Below, one piece after another: positions 30,053-37,235 of a stretch of 64,000 bases of DNA. A model generated the notes under the pieces. That model was not told where the DNA came from and made no database searches. It saw nothing but the letters and a program-made list of their open reading frames with translations. Source of the DNA: Chryseobacterium indicum. GTDB taxonomy: Bacteria; Bacteroidota; Bacteroidia; Flavobacteriales; Weeksellaceae. Location of the stretch: contig NZ_JACSGT010000001.1 of NCBI RefSeq assembly GCF_021504595.1, forward strand, positions 3,162,001-3,226,000, given 5' to 3'. Position 1 is the first letter of the stretch. Every line of letters begins with the position of its first letter. The position numbers were made by a program, and so were the translations under genes.

Positions 30053-30703
30053 ATGATCAATAATCCGTTTATTATTAACAAGTTTGGCTTTTTAGGGAAT
30101 GACTTTTTAAAAGAGCTGGATAAGCATGCTGTAGTTACTGAAATTAAAGCCAAAACCGAAATTGTAAGAGAAGGGCAGAAAAATAAATTTGTTCCCTTTC
30201 TTATTAAAGGATCTATACGAGTGTTCAGCCTGAATGACGGGCGTGAACTGATTTACTATTATATCCGTGCCAACGACAGCTGTCTGATGACATTTTCTTC
30301 AATTTTTACAGATTATACAAGCCGGATCTATGCCGTTACGGAAGAAGATTCTGAAGTCTTATTATTTCCTGTATCCGTTGTTCACAGATGGCTGATTAAG
30401 TTCCCTGAAATCAACAGGCTTTTCTACTCAGAATATGATAAAAGATTTATCGATTTAATGAATATGGTTAATGATGCGGTCTTTCACAGGCTGGATAAGA
30501 GAGTTTTAAATTATATAAAACAACAGATTTCAGTTACCGGAAATAATCCGATAAAACTTACTCACAGAGAAATTGCAAACAGTTTGGGTACTTCGAGAGA
30601 AGTGGTAAGCCGTGTTTTGAAAAAAATTGAGAATGAGGGAGAAATCATCCAGACAAAAGAAGGCATAAAAATATCTGTAAATGAAAATGTTAGTCGGGGC
30701 TAA
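30053..30703 (+). CDS. Crp/Fnr-family transcriptional regulator with CRP-like recognition helix
   Basis: The 216-residue regulator has an N-terminal cyclic-nucleotide-binding-like beta roll (about 25-110), a long dimer helix (115-150) and a C-terminal winged HTH. The recognition helix SREVVSRVLKKIE (181-193) has Arg182, Glu183 and Arg187 at the spacing of E. coli CRP R180/E181/R185, which predicts binding to GTGA half-sites. There are no N-terminal Cys clusters as in FNR (only one Cys, 77), so an Fe-S oxygen sensor is unlikely. ATG at 30053 was preferred over an upstream TTG because it fits the family length. A GTGA-N6-TCAC site lies 53 nt downstream of its stop, ahead of the next operon. Confidence 0.92.
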   Translation: MINNPFIINKFGFLGNDFLKELDKHAVVTEIKAKTEIVREGQKNKFVPFLIKGSIRVFSLNDGRELIYYYIRANDSCLMTFSSIFTDYTSRIYAVTEEDSEVLLFPVSVVHRWLIKFPEINRLFYSEYDKRFIDLMNMVNDAVFHRLDKRVLNYIKQQISVTGNNPIKLTHREIANSLGTSREVVSRVLKKIENEGEIIQTKEGIKISVNENVSRG

Positions 30704-30755
30704 TACATTACATTTAATTAATTTAACATTTTGATTGATAAAAACAATTCAGTCG

Positions 30756-30769
30756 GTGACTTTTATCAC
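30756..30769 (+). promoter_or_regulatory. CRP-like operator (GTGA-N6-TCAC)
   Basis: GTGACTTTTATCAC is a perfect 4+6+4 inverted repeat. Its centre (30762.5) lies about 42 nt upstream of the start point predicted from the -7 box at 30793-30800, the class II activator position. The product of the adjacent regulator gene has a recognition helix that fits this motif. Confidence 0.6.
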
Positions 30770-30772
30770 ACA

Positions 30773-30800
30773 ATTGTAACTCGATAAGTCGATAAGTTTG
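30773..30800 (+). promoter_or_regulatory. Promoter of the DUF5777-cytochrome operon
   Basis: ATTG (30773-30776) and TAAGTTTG (30793-30800) are the candidate -33 and -7 boxes with a 16-nt spacer. The -7 box overlaps a tandem 8-bp duplication, TCGATAAG twice (30781-30796). The leader is about 20 nt. Confidence 0.5.
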
Positions 30801-30824
30801 TTATACTAATTTAAATATACTTGT

Positions 30825-31670
30825 ATGACAAAAACTCTCTTATTTTTGTCAATGTTCGCATCAGTTTTTTCCTTTGCACAGGAAGATCTGCTGAAAGATA
30901 TTGATACCATTCAGACAAAAAACACCAATGTTTCCCAACCCGCTTTTAAAGCATTACAAATTGTTACAGGGCAATCTACCAAACTTCCTGCAAAAAACGA
31001 GTGGTATATTGTTGTGGCGCACCGTTTTGGCGATGTAAGTAAAGGCTTTAAAGAATTCTTCGGGCTGGATGACGCCTCTACAAAACTGGGTGCAATTTAT
31101 GGTGTTACAGATAAAATTTCATTAAGTCTTTCCAGAGAAACCAACCTGAAAACTTTCGAAGGCGGAGTAAAGTACAAGCTAGTACAGCAGAATGAAAATT
31201 TTCCTGTAGACATTGTAGGATATAACGTTTTGGCGGTAAATACAGATCTCAGCAAAGATAATTATCCGCATCTTCAGTTCGGGGACAGGCTTTCTTATCT
31301 TACACAGGCATTAATTTCCAGAAGATTCAGCGATAAATTTTCCCTTCAATTGTCGCCATCGTATGTTCATAAAAATCTATATGAGCCTACCATTGAAGAC
31401 AAAAACCAGTTTCTTGCAGGTTTGGGAGGACGTTACAAAATCTCTAAAAGAGTTTCTATTAATGCAGAGTATTTTGTGAATTTCGACAATCACAGTTTTT
31501 ATAAAAATCCACTTTCTTTAGGGATGGATATAGAAACCGGGGGACACGTGTTCCAGCTATTATTCACCAACTCCCAGCTTAATTCGGATATCGGTTATTT
31601 AACCAATGCTGCAGGAAAATGGGAAAAAGGGCAGATTTTCTTTGGGTTTAATCTTTATAGAGTATTTTAA
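30825..31670 (+). CDS. DUF5777 family outer-membrane beta-barrel protein
   Basis: The 281-residue protein has a signal peptide (cut after SFAQ), then the DUF5777 core: ALQIVTGQSTKLPAKNEWYIVVAHRFGD and FFGLDDASTKLGAIYGVTDKISLSLSRE. Alternating amphipathic strands follow and the C-terminus is aromatic (FFGFNLYRVF), as expected for an outer-membrane barrel. The function of the family is not established. It is the first gene of a tight operon (3 nt to the cytochrome gene) preceded by a CRP-like site, suggesting a pore or scaffold for a periplasmic or surface electron-transfer path. Confidence 0.87.
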   Translation: MTKTLLFLSMFASVFSFAQEDLLKDIDTIQTKNTNVSQPAFKALQIVTGQSTKLPAKNEWYIVVAHRFGDVSKGFKEFFGLDDASTKLGAIYGVTDKISLSLSRETNLKTFEGGVKYKLVQQNENFPVDIVGYNVLAVNTDLSKDNYPHLQFGDRLSYLTQALISRRFSDKFSLQLSPSYVHKNLYEPTIEDKNQFLAGLGGRYKISKRVSINAEYFVNFDNHSFYKNPLSLGMDIETGGHVFQLLFTNSQLNSDIGYLTNAAGKWEKGQIFFGFNLYRVF

Positions 31671-31673
31671 AGT

Positions 31674-32012
31674 ATGAAAAAGTTTATGTACATCATTTCA
31701 TCAGCAGTTGTATTAACCGCTTGTGAAAGCAGAACGTATGAGGAAATCTCGGATAATACTCCGATTACCGGAGTTGTAACCTATAATAAAGATGTAAAAC
31801 CCATTATTGATGCCAATTGTGTAAGCTGCCATTCTCCGGGACCTGAAGATCTTAGAACGTATTCTCAGGTGAAAGGCGATATAGATGGAATTATCGACAG
31901 GATAAGCCGCGCGAACGGCGATCCTTTAAAGATGCCTCAAGGCGGAAGCTTATCACCTGCACAGATTAATATCATTACAAAATGGAAAGCCGACGGGCTT
32001 CTTGAAAATTAA
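31674..32012 (+). CDS. Small c-type cytochrome lipoprotein
   Basis: The 112-residue protein has a lipobox signal (VVLTAC, Cys17). A single haem-binding motif CVSCH (residues 49-53) is preceded by VKPIIDANC, the usual lead-in of monohaem cytochrome c domains. KMPQGG places Met87 as the likely sixth haem ligand. It is a periplasmic or outer-membrane-anchored electron carrier by family. It sits between the DUF5777 barrel gene (3 nt) and the yceI-like gene (8 nt). The partner oxidase or reductase is not in the window. Confidence 0.9.
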   Translation: MKKFMYIISSAVVLTACESRTYEEISDNTPITGVVTYNKDVKPIIDANCVSCHSPGPEDLRTYSQVKGDIDGIIDRISRANGDPLKMPQGGSLSPAQINIITKWKADGLLEN

Positions 32013-32020
32013 AGATCAAT

Positions 32021-32566
32021 ATGAAAAAGCTAATTTTAATTATATCAGCATTATTTTTTACTAATCTTGCGTTTGCACAGAAATATATGTCTAAAACCGG
32101 AAAAGTTTCTTTTGAAGCCTCGGTTCCTTTATTTGAAGATGTTTTTGCGCAGGACGACAATAATGTGGCAGTTATCAATGCCGATACCGGAGAGTTTGCG
32201 TCGGTTTCAGTGGTTAAAAATTACCATTTCAAAACAAAATTAATGGAAGAGCATTTCAATGAAAGCTATGCTGAAACTGCTAAATATCCAAAAGCAACCT
32301 TCACCGGAAAAATATTGAATTTTGATAAGTCTAAATTATCGGCATCTCCTCAGAAATATACAGTTCAGGGGAAATTGAATTTTCATGGAGTAGATAAAGC
32401 GTATAATTCCACTGCTGCTATTTATTCCAAAGACGGAAAAATTTATATGTCAGGCGGATTTATAGTAAAAACGGCAGATCATAAAGTAACCATCCCGAAA
32501 ATGGTGTCTAAAAAAATTGCTGAAAGTGTAAATGTTCAATACAATTATGTTCTTACAAAACAATGA
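32021..32566 (+). CDS. YceI family periplasmic protein
   Basis: The 181-residue protein has a signal peptide (cut after AFAQ) and a YceI lipocalin-like fold: KTGKVSFEASVPLFEDVFAQ, FKTKLMEEHFNESYAETAKYPKATFTGKI, and VQGKLNFHGVDKAYN. YceI proteins bind polyisoprenoid chains such as quinone tails in a hydrophobic barrel. The stop overlaps the next gene's start by 4 nt (ATGA), indicating translational coupling. With a cytochrome gene on one side, a role with quinone-like ligands in electron transfer is a reasonable inference. Confidence 0.92.
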   Translation: MKKLILIISALFFTNLAFAQKYMSKTGKVSFEASVPLFEDVFAQDDNNVAVINADTGEFASVSVVKNYHFKTKLMEEHFNESYAETAKYPKATFTGKILNFDKSKLSASPQKYTVQGKLNFHGVDKAYNSTAAIYSKDGKIYMSGGFIVKTADHKVTIPKMVSKKIAESVNVQYNYVLTKQ

Positions 32567-33090
32567 GAAAATTAATTTTATTGATGGGAATTTTCCTGAG
32601 CTTTACTTTTGTAACAGCTCAGGATAAGACTAAATCTATATTTGATCTTGCGAGAAGCGGTACAGTCGCTGAAGTTAAGGATATGATGAAGCAGAACCCT
32701 GATATTATTAATCAGACCAATGAAAGCAGTTTTTCTCCTTTAATTCTGGCTTGCTACAGAGGAAATGTTGAGGTTGCCAAATTTTTGATAGACAATGTGA
32801 AAGACGTGAACTATAAAAGTCAGGAAGGAACTGCATTATCAGGGCTTTCTGTGAAATATAACAAAGATCTCGTAACCTATCTCCTCAATAAGAAAGCAGA
32901 TCCTAATATTGCAGATGCTACAGGATCTACCCCTTTATTTTGGGCGGTGAAATTTGGTAATAAAGAACTGATAGAATTATTACTCAGATATAAAGCAGAT
33001 AAAACCTTAAAAGATGCACAGGGAATGACTCCTTTTGAGTATGCTTTACAGACAAACAATAAAGAAATAATCAACCTACTTAAAAATTAA
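32563..33090 (+). CDS. Secreted ankyrin-repeat protein
   Basis: The 175-residue protein has a signal peptide (cut after VTAQ) and about four ankyrin repeats, visible as SPLILACYRGNVEVAKFLID, TALSGLSVKYNKDLVTYLLN, TPLFWAVKFGNKELIELLLR and TPFEYALQTNNKEIINLLKN. Periplasmic ankyrin proteins are known partners of redox enzymes, for example near catalases. The gene overlaps the yceI-like gene by 4 nt and is 3 nt before the DOMON-like gene, so it belongs to the same operon. Its partner is probably one of the neighbouring proteins. Confidence 0.9.
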   Translation: MRKLILLMGIFLSFTFVTAQDKTKSIFDLARSGTVAEVKDMMKQNPDIINQTNESSFSPLILACYRGNVEVAKFLIDNVKDVNYKSQEGTALSGLSVKYNKDLVTYLLNKKADPNIADATGSTPLFWAVKFGNKELIELLLRYKADKTLKDAQGMTPFEYALQTNNKEIINLLKN

Positions 33091-33093
33091 AAG

Positions 33094-33837
33094 ATGAAAA
33101 AAATTCTACTTATTATTTCAATGGCCATTGCTAATCTGGCTTGGTCACAATTTACGACAAGTACAGTAAGTTTGGGATCTACAGGAATGACTGTGAAAAT
33201 AGATACCGATGCTACAACAGCTACCATTACGTTAACAGGTTCCAGTACTACATGGTTAGCTATAGGTTTTGGAGGAACGTCTATGAGCGCGATTACAGAT
33301 TATTTTATCTGGAATTCTACCACAAGCAGAGACTATACAGGTTTAAGCTGTCAGTGTCAGCCAACTGCTGACGCTTCTCAAAGCTGGACGGTAACATCCG
33401 ATACTACTTCGGGAACTGTAAGAACTGTTGTTGCAACACGACCGTTAACATCATCAGGAGATTATACTTTTTTGAATAATACATCCTCAATTCCTATTAT
33501 TTATGCCAAAGGTTCTTCAACAACTTTAAGCCAGCACTCATCTACCAACAGAGGTTCCACAACTCTAACGAGAACGGCTCTTCTGGGAACCAACGAAGCA
33601 GCGGCTCAAAGCAAAAAAGTAGTTCTTTACCCAAATCCTGCAAAAGAAACCATTAATTTCAAAAACGCAGATAAAATAAAAAATATTGATGTTTTTGAAT
33701 CTACAGGAAGAAAGGTAAAAACAATAAAAGCAGATGGAAAAGAAGTCAATATTTCTGAATTGAAATCCGGAAATTATTATCTGGAAATTACTTTGAAAGA
33801 TGGAACAACTTCTTTTGAAAAGTTAATTAAAGAATAA
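33094..33837 (+). CDS. DOMON-like (DOH) T9SS type A sorted protein
   Basis: The 247-residue protein has a signal peptide (cut after AWSQ), a beta-sandwich domain (about 20-160), and a T9SS sorting signal (VVLYPNPAKETINF...SFEKLIKE). The domain has traits of DOMON/DOH domains: TWLAIGFGGTSMSAITDYFIWN, then SGDYTF, IIYAKGSSTTLSQHSSTNRGS with a late His. DOMON domains bind haem or sugars and occur in electron-transfer proteins. The assignment is from motif pattern only. It is the last gene of the DUF5777 operon and the only one predicted to reach the cell surface through T9SS. Confidence 0.75.
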   Translation: MKKILLIISMAIANLAWSQFTTSTVSLGSTGMTVKIDTDATTATITLTGSSTTWLAIGFGGTSMSAITDYFIWNSTTSRDYTGLSCQCQPTADASQSWTVTSDTTSGTVRTVVATRPLTSSGDYTFLNNTSSIPIIYAKGSSTTLSQHSSTNRGSTTLTRTALLGTNEAAAQSKKVVLYPNPAKETINFKNADKIKNIDVFESTGRKVKTIKADGKEVNISELKSGNYYLEITLKDGTTSFEKLIKE

Positions 33838-33842
33838 AACAG

Positions 33843-33869
33843 AGACCACTGAAAAGTGGTCTTTTTTTA
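33843..33869 (+). terminator. Terminator after the redox operon
   Basis: AGACCACT and AGTGGTCT form a perfect 8-bp stem with a GAAA loop, followed by seven T residues. It abuts the 3' end of a small minus-strand gene. Confidence 0.9.
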
Positions 33870-34046
33870 TGAAAAATATAACATGATAATTGTGGCAGAA
33901 ACGATTAATATAATTCCTGCTAAAGTATTTTTTAATCCCTCAGATTTAGGATGGGAACTGTATTTCTCGTTCATTCTTTCAGAATCAAAGTGGTAAATAA
34001 AAATCCAGCGAATAAAATTTCCTAAAAGATCCAGTAAAAATTCCAA
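33867..34046 (-). CDS. Small membrane protein (59 aa), TTG start
   Basis: On the minus strand, a TTG at 34044-34046 opens a 59-codon frame, and no ATG lies upstream of it before the preceding in-frame stop. The product has an amphipathic N-terminal segment (EFLLDLLGNFIRWIFIYHF), a polar loop with SERMNEKYSSHPKSEG, and one C-terminal transmembrane helix (TLAGIILIVSATIIMLYF). A TATATTTG -7 box (34063-34070, minus) stands 16 nt upstream. I do not recognise the family. It converges on the redox operon and shares the terminator region. The coding call rests on membrane-protein character and the promoter fit, without comparison to other genomes. Confidence 0.55.
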   Translation of the reverse strand: MEFLLDLLGNFIRWIFIYHFDSERMNEKYSSHPKSEGLKNTLAGIILIVSATIIMLYFS

Positions 34047-34062
34047 TATTTTGTATTTTACT

Positions 34063-34070
34063 CAAATATA
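34063..34070 (-). promoter_or_regulatory. -7 box of the small minus-strand membrane protein
   Basis: On the minus strand TATATTTG matches TANNTTTG exactly. No clear -33 partner was found. Confidence 0.4.
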
Positions 34071-34154
34071 AATATTCTTTATTTACACTCATTCTAAAAA
34101 ATGCTTTTAATCTTTTTTTAACCGAAGAATCTTTTCTTTCAGAATTCTACACCC

Positions 34155-34162
34155 TAATTTTG
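34155..34162 (+). promoter_or_regulatory. -7 box of the phosphodiesterase gene
   Basis: TAATTTTG lies 15 nt before the start codon of the phosphodiesterase gene. Confidence 0.45.
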
Positions 34163-34177
34163 CAGAAAATATAAATA

Positions 34178-35461
34178 ATGAAGAAAAGCCTTCAATTCTT
34201 ACTGTTAATTTTTTCACTGACAGTTTTTGCTCAAAAAGATAATGTTGATACAGAAGAGGTTGTAATTGCTGATCGGTACAATACTGCTGAAGCCCAGACA
34301 AAACCTTATGTCATCATGATTTCTACCGATGGATTCCGGTATGATTATGCTAAAAAATACAATGCAGAAAATCTTTTAAAATATTCAAATGAAGGAGTTC
34401 AGGCAAAAGCCATGATTCCCAGTTATCCAAGTATTACTTTTCCCAATCACTGGACATTGATTACCGGATTGTATCCCTCTCATCACGGACTGATCGATAA
34501 TTATTTCTACGATTATCAAAAGAAGGAAAGTTACGCCATGAGCGATAAAAAAAATGCTGAAGACGGAAACTGGTACGGTGGAACTCCGCTTTGGGGACTG
34601 GCCGAAAAACAGGGAATGCTTTCTGCTTCGTTAATGTGGGTGGGTTCTGCAAGTAATGCCGGAGGAAACAGACCAACCTATTATTATCATTATAACGAAA
34701 AATTCTCACCGCTGGAAAAAGTGGATAAAGTCATCGAATGGCTAAAATTGCCAATGGAAAAAAGACCGCATTTCATTTCATTGTATTTTCCTGAGGTTGA
34801 TGCAAGCGGACATCATTTCGGTCCGGATTCAAGAGAAACGGAAGATGCAGTTCATCTTGTGGATGGAGCTATTGGTGAACTGGTTCAGAAAGTTCATGAT
34901 TTAGGATTAAAAAATGTAAACTTTGTCTTTGTTTCGGATCACGGAATGATAAAAGTGGATGGAGGAAGCCCGTTAGAAATTCCCGCTATGCTTTTTAATA
35001 AGGAAAGATTTGATTTTTACAATTCACAGACTTTATTAAGAGTATACGTTAAAAATCCTGATGAGGTTAAAAAGGTTTATAAAGAATTAAAAGCCAATAA
35101 AACAGAAGATTATGAAGTCTATCTGGATAAAAAGCTTCCCAAATATCTTCATTTTTCAACAAAAGATGATCGGTACAAAAGAATCGGGCAGATCTTATTA
35201 ATTCCGAATGCTCCTAAAATTTTTTTGGAAAAAGGTAAAAAATCATCAGTAGGAAAACACGGCTACAATCCGCAGATGGTTCCTGAAATGAAAGCCACGT
35301 TTTTTGCGTGGGGACCGGAATTCAAAAATAATATGGTAATCGATGAATTTCAGAACATCAACGTTTATCCTTTGGTTGCAGAAATTTTAGGCTTGAAAAT
35401 CGATCAGCCGATTGATGGAAAACTGAAGGTTCTGAAGGGGATTTTAAAAGAAAATGAATAA
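34178..35461 (+). CDS. Exported type I phosphodiesterase/nucleotide pyrophosphatase (NPP-like)
   Basis: The 427-residue enzyme has a signal peptide (cut after VFAQ) and an alkaline-phosphatase-fold catalytic domain. The first metal ligand is Asp51 in MISTDGFR, and the nucleophile is Thr87 in SITFPNHW. The other ligands are in DASGHHFGP, SDHGM and GKHGYNP. NPP enzymes cleave phosphodiester or pyrophosphate bonds in nucleotides or lipids, using two zinc ions. A periplasmic location follows from the signal peptide; the substrate is unknown. The gene is monocistronic. Confidence 0.93.
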   Translation: MKKSLQFLLLIFSLTVFAQKDNVDTEEVVIADRYNTAEAQTKPYVIMISTDGFRYDYAKKYNAENLLKYSNEGVQAKAMIPSYPSITFPNHWTLITGLYPSHHGLIDNYFYDYQKKESYAMSDKKNAEDGNWYGGTPLWGLAEKQGMLSASLMWVGSASNAGGNRPTYYYHYNEKFSPLEKVDKVIEWLKLPMEKRPHFISLYFPEVDASGHHFGPDSRETEDAVHLVDGAIGELVQKVHDLGLKNVNFVFVSDHGMIKVDGGSPLEIPAMLFNKERFDFYNSQTLLRVYVKNPDEVKKVYKELKANKTEDYEVYLDKKLPKYLHFSTKDDRYKRIGQILLIPNAPKIFLEKGKKSSVGKHGYNPQMVPEMKATFFAWGPEFKNNMVIDEFQNINVYPLVAEILGLKIDQPIDGKLKVLKGILKENE

Positions 35462-35506
35462 ATTAGGGTTGAGGTAAAGGTTAAATTTAAATAATCTATT
35501 GATAAA

Positions 35507-35760
35507 AGTTTCGGCGAGCCTTTGGCTCGCCGAAACTGATTTGAATGTAATGATTAAATGACATAAGGAAAATGGAGCATTAAGAAAATTTAAATTTGAT
35601 CCGTTAAGAAATTCCCACTCTTTGAAGCGCGAGACAAATATTAAATCAAAAGACAAATCTTTAATTCGTGCAAGTTTTGGGAATTTTAGGATTAAATTTA
35701 AATTTTTAGCGGAAGTTTCCGAGTCTTGAGTTTTTGTTTCAAGACAAAAGAAAAAGTTAT
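35507..35760. repeat. Structured intergenic element with perfect 14-bp hairpin
   Basis: A perfect hairpin (AGTTTCGGCGAGCC and its complement, TTT loop, 35507-35537) opens a stretch that ends in a second hairpin, GTCTTGA/TCAAGAC (35723-35745). On the minus strand the first stem is followed by TTTT, so it may also terminate the oxidoreductase transcript. The reading frame across it (35444-35770, minus) does not look coding. The sequence style recalls dispersed flavobacterial intergenic repeats; that match is from memory. Confidence 0.5.
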
Positions 35761-35769
35761 AAAATAACA

Positions 35770-36654
35770 TTAAGCATTAAATTTTTCCGCAAACTCTTTC
35801 GCAAACTCCTCCAGTTTAATTTCGCCATCAACAATAGAACCATGTTCAATAAAATCCTTTTGAACAATGCCTGTTCTGATTCCTCTTCCCATTTCCGTAT
35901 ACAATTCTGCCATTTCCTGCGGAACTCCTGCCTGAAGCATTCCGTGTAAAGAATCTTCATCCTTAAATTCTATCCAAGGAAGTTCCGGTTTTCCGATGGT
36001 ATTTCCGAAAATATTTGCAAAATCCTGCGCTTTACGAACGTCGCTCACAATATATCTTATATTTTTACCTTCAGAATTTTTTACCAGTTCTTCAGCAGCA
36101 GCTTTTGCAATATCTTTTGGATGAACTAATGGAACTTCCGTGTGATCCGGATAATTCGCTCCAAGAATTCCTGCGTTTTTAATCAGCGGAATATCATTAA
36201 AGAAATTGATGTAGAAATATCCTGCTCTTAAAAAAGTGACGGATGTATTTTCCAGCTCATTGTAGAATTTCTCAATGGAATGAAGACCTTTTATCGGTCC
36301 GTTTTCCACAGGAGAATCTGCTCCGATGCTGCTCAGCATCACGATTCTTTTAACTCCGGTTTGTTGAATGGCTTCAGCATAATTCTTTCCTGCATTTTTT
36401 GTGTTTTCAACAAGATTTTCAAATCCCATATTGGGTGGAGTCATCAGAAACGCGGCATCATTTCCTCTAAAAGTTTCAACTAAAAAGTTGAGGTCTGTAA
36501 TAGAACCGATAGCGGCTTTAGCTCCCAGATTTTCAATTTCACTTTTTTTAGATTCGCTGCTGCTGATTACAGTAATATCATGTCCTTCTGCAATTAATTG
36601 TTCTGCAAGAGGTTTTGCTACATTTCCCAATGAACCGGTGATGATGATTTTCAT
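35770..36654 (-). CDS. NmrA/SDR-type NAD(P)-binding oxidoreductase
   Basis: The 294-residue protein starts MKIIITGSLGNVAKPLAEQL, a Rossmann dinucleotide-binding motif of atypical short-chain dehydrogenases. It continues with VVISS-like strand TVISSSESKK, AAFLMTPPNM, and VKRIVMLSSIGAD, typical of NmrA-like proteins and quinone oxidoreductase QOR2. The start at 36654 was chosen over one 25 codons upstream, which would place Lys-rich, non-conserved residues before the Rossmann strand and overlap the operator. The divergent HxlR regulator gene probably controls it. The substrate is likely a quinone or reactive carbonyl, inferred from family and neighbour. Confidence 0.88.
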   Translation of the reverse strand: MKIIITGSLGNVAKPLAEQLIAEGHDITVISSSESKKSEIENLGAKAAIGSITDLNFLVETFRGNDAAFLMTPPNMGFENLVENTKNAGKNYAEAIQQTGVKRIVMLSSIGADSPVENGPIKGLHSIEKFYNELENTSVTFLRAGYFYINFFNDIPLIKNAGILGANYPDHTEVPLVHPKDIAKAAAEELVKNSEGKNIRYIVSDVRKAQDFANIFGNTIGKPELPWIEFKDEDSLHGMLQAGVPQEMAELYTEMGRGIRTGIVQKDFIEHGSIVDGEIKLEEFAKEFAEKFNA

Positions 36655-36696
36655 AATTTTTATTTTTTTGTTGATAAATATTTTTTTATTTCCTGA

Positions 36697-36733
36697 TACA
36701 AAGGTATATTTGTACTTACTTTTATACAAGTAC
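36697..36733. promoter_or_regulatory. Candidate HxlR operator region
   Basis: TACAAA-GGTATA-TTTGTA (36697-36714) is a perfect 6-6-6 inverted repeat. It overlaps a second one, GTACTT (36712-36717) with AAGTAC (36728-36733). Both lie in the 102-nt gap between the divergent oxidoreductase and HxlR genes. Confidence 0.5.
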
Positions 36734-36756
36734 TTACCCTAAAGTATGTATTCATT

Positions 36757-37140
36757 ATGGCAGCCATAAAAGAAACATCAACCATTCAGCAGAATAAAAA
36801 ATACGCACTCGATTCCTGTCCTGTAACGTATGTCATGGAAAAGATCGGCGGATTCTGGAAGCCGATAATTTTATATCATCTTTCCAACGGAGATAAAAGA
36901 TACAGCGAACTGAAACGCGCCATTCCTGCGGTAACCGAAAAGATGCTCATCCAGCATTTAAAGCAACTGGAAAATGACGGACTTATCATCAGAACCGCAA
37001 AACCTGTTGTTCCGCCACACGTAACCTACGAATTGAGTGAGGCAGGAAAAGGTTTAATTCCGGTTATCAGTTCCATGGCAGAATGGGCATTTAAACATAT
37101 GGAAGGAAAATATGACCATTTAAGAAATGTAACATTCTAA
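36757..37140 (+). CDS. HxlR family transcriptional regulator
   Basis: The 127-residue winged-helix regulator has Cys21 in the conserved DSCPVTYVMEKIGGFWKP, the position of the redox-sensing Cys in YodB/HypR-like members. The helix-wing follows: DKRYSELKRAIPAVTEKMLIQHLKQLENDGLI. Such regulators detect quinones, aldehydes or hypochlorite and control a divergent oxidoreductase gene, which is exactly the arrangement here. Autoregulation through the overlapping inverted repeats is inferred. Confidence 0.93.
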   Translation: MAAIKETSTIQQNKKYALDSCPVTYVMEKIGGFWKPIILYHLSNGDKRYSELKRAIPAVTEKMLIQHLKQLENDGLIIRTAKPVVPPHVTYELSEAGKGLIPVISSMAEWAFKHMEGKYDHLRNVTF

Positions 37141-37188
37141 AACTTTAACAATCAGAAAACTTAATCTCCATCAACCATAAACCACCAA

Positions 37189-37215
37189 CAAAAAAAGCCC
37201 TCCGAAGAGAGCCTT
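37189..37215 (-). terminator. Terminator of the alcohol dehydrogenase gene
   Basis: On the minus strand AGGCTCTC-TTCG-GAGGGCTT forms an 8-bp stem with a TTCG tetraloop, followed by a T-run. It lies about 20 nt after the minus-strand stop. Confidence 0.85.
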
Positions 37216-37235
37216 AGTTAACAATATACGAAGAA

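Noticed and set aside
35444..35770. 108-residue gene on the minus strand
   Set aside because: The frame crosses a structured intergenic repeat and overlaps the phosphodiesterase 3' end; composition is that of translated repeat DNA.
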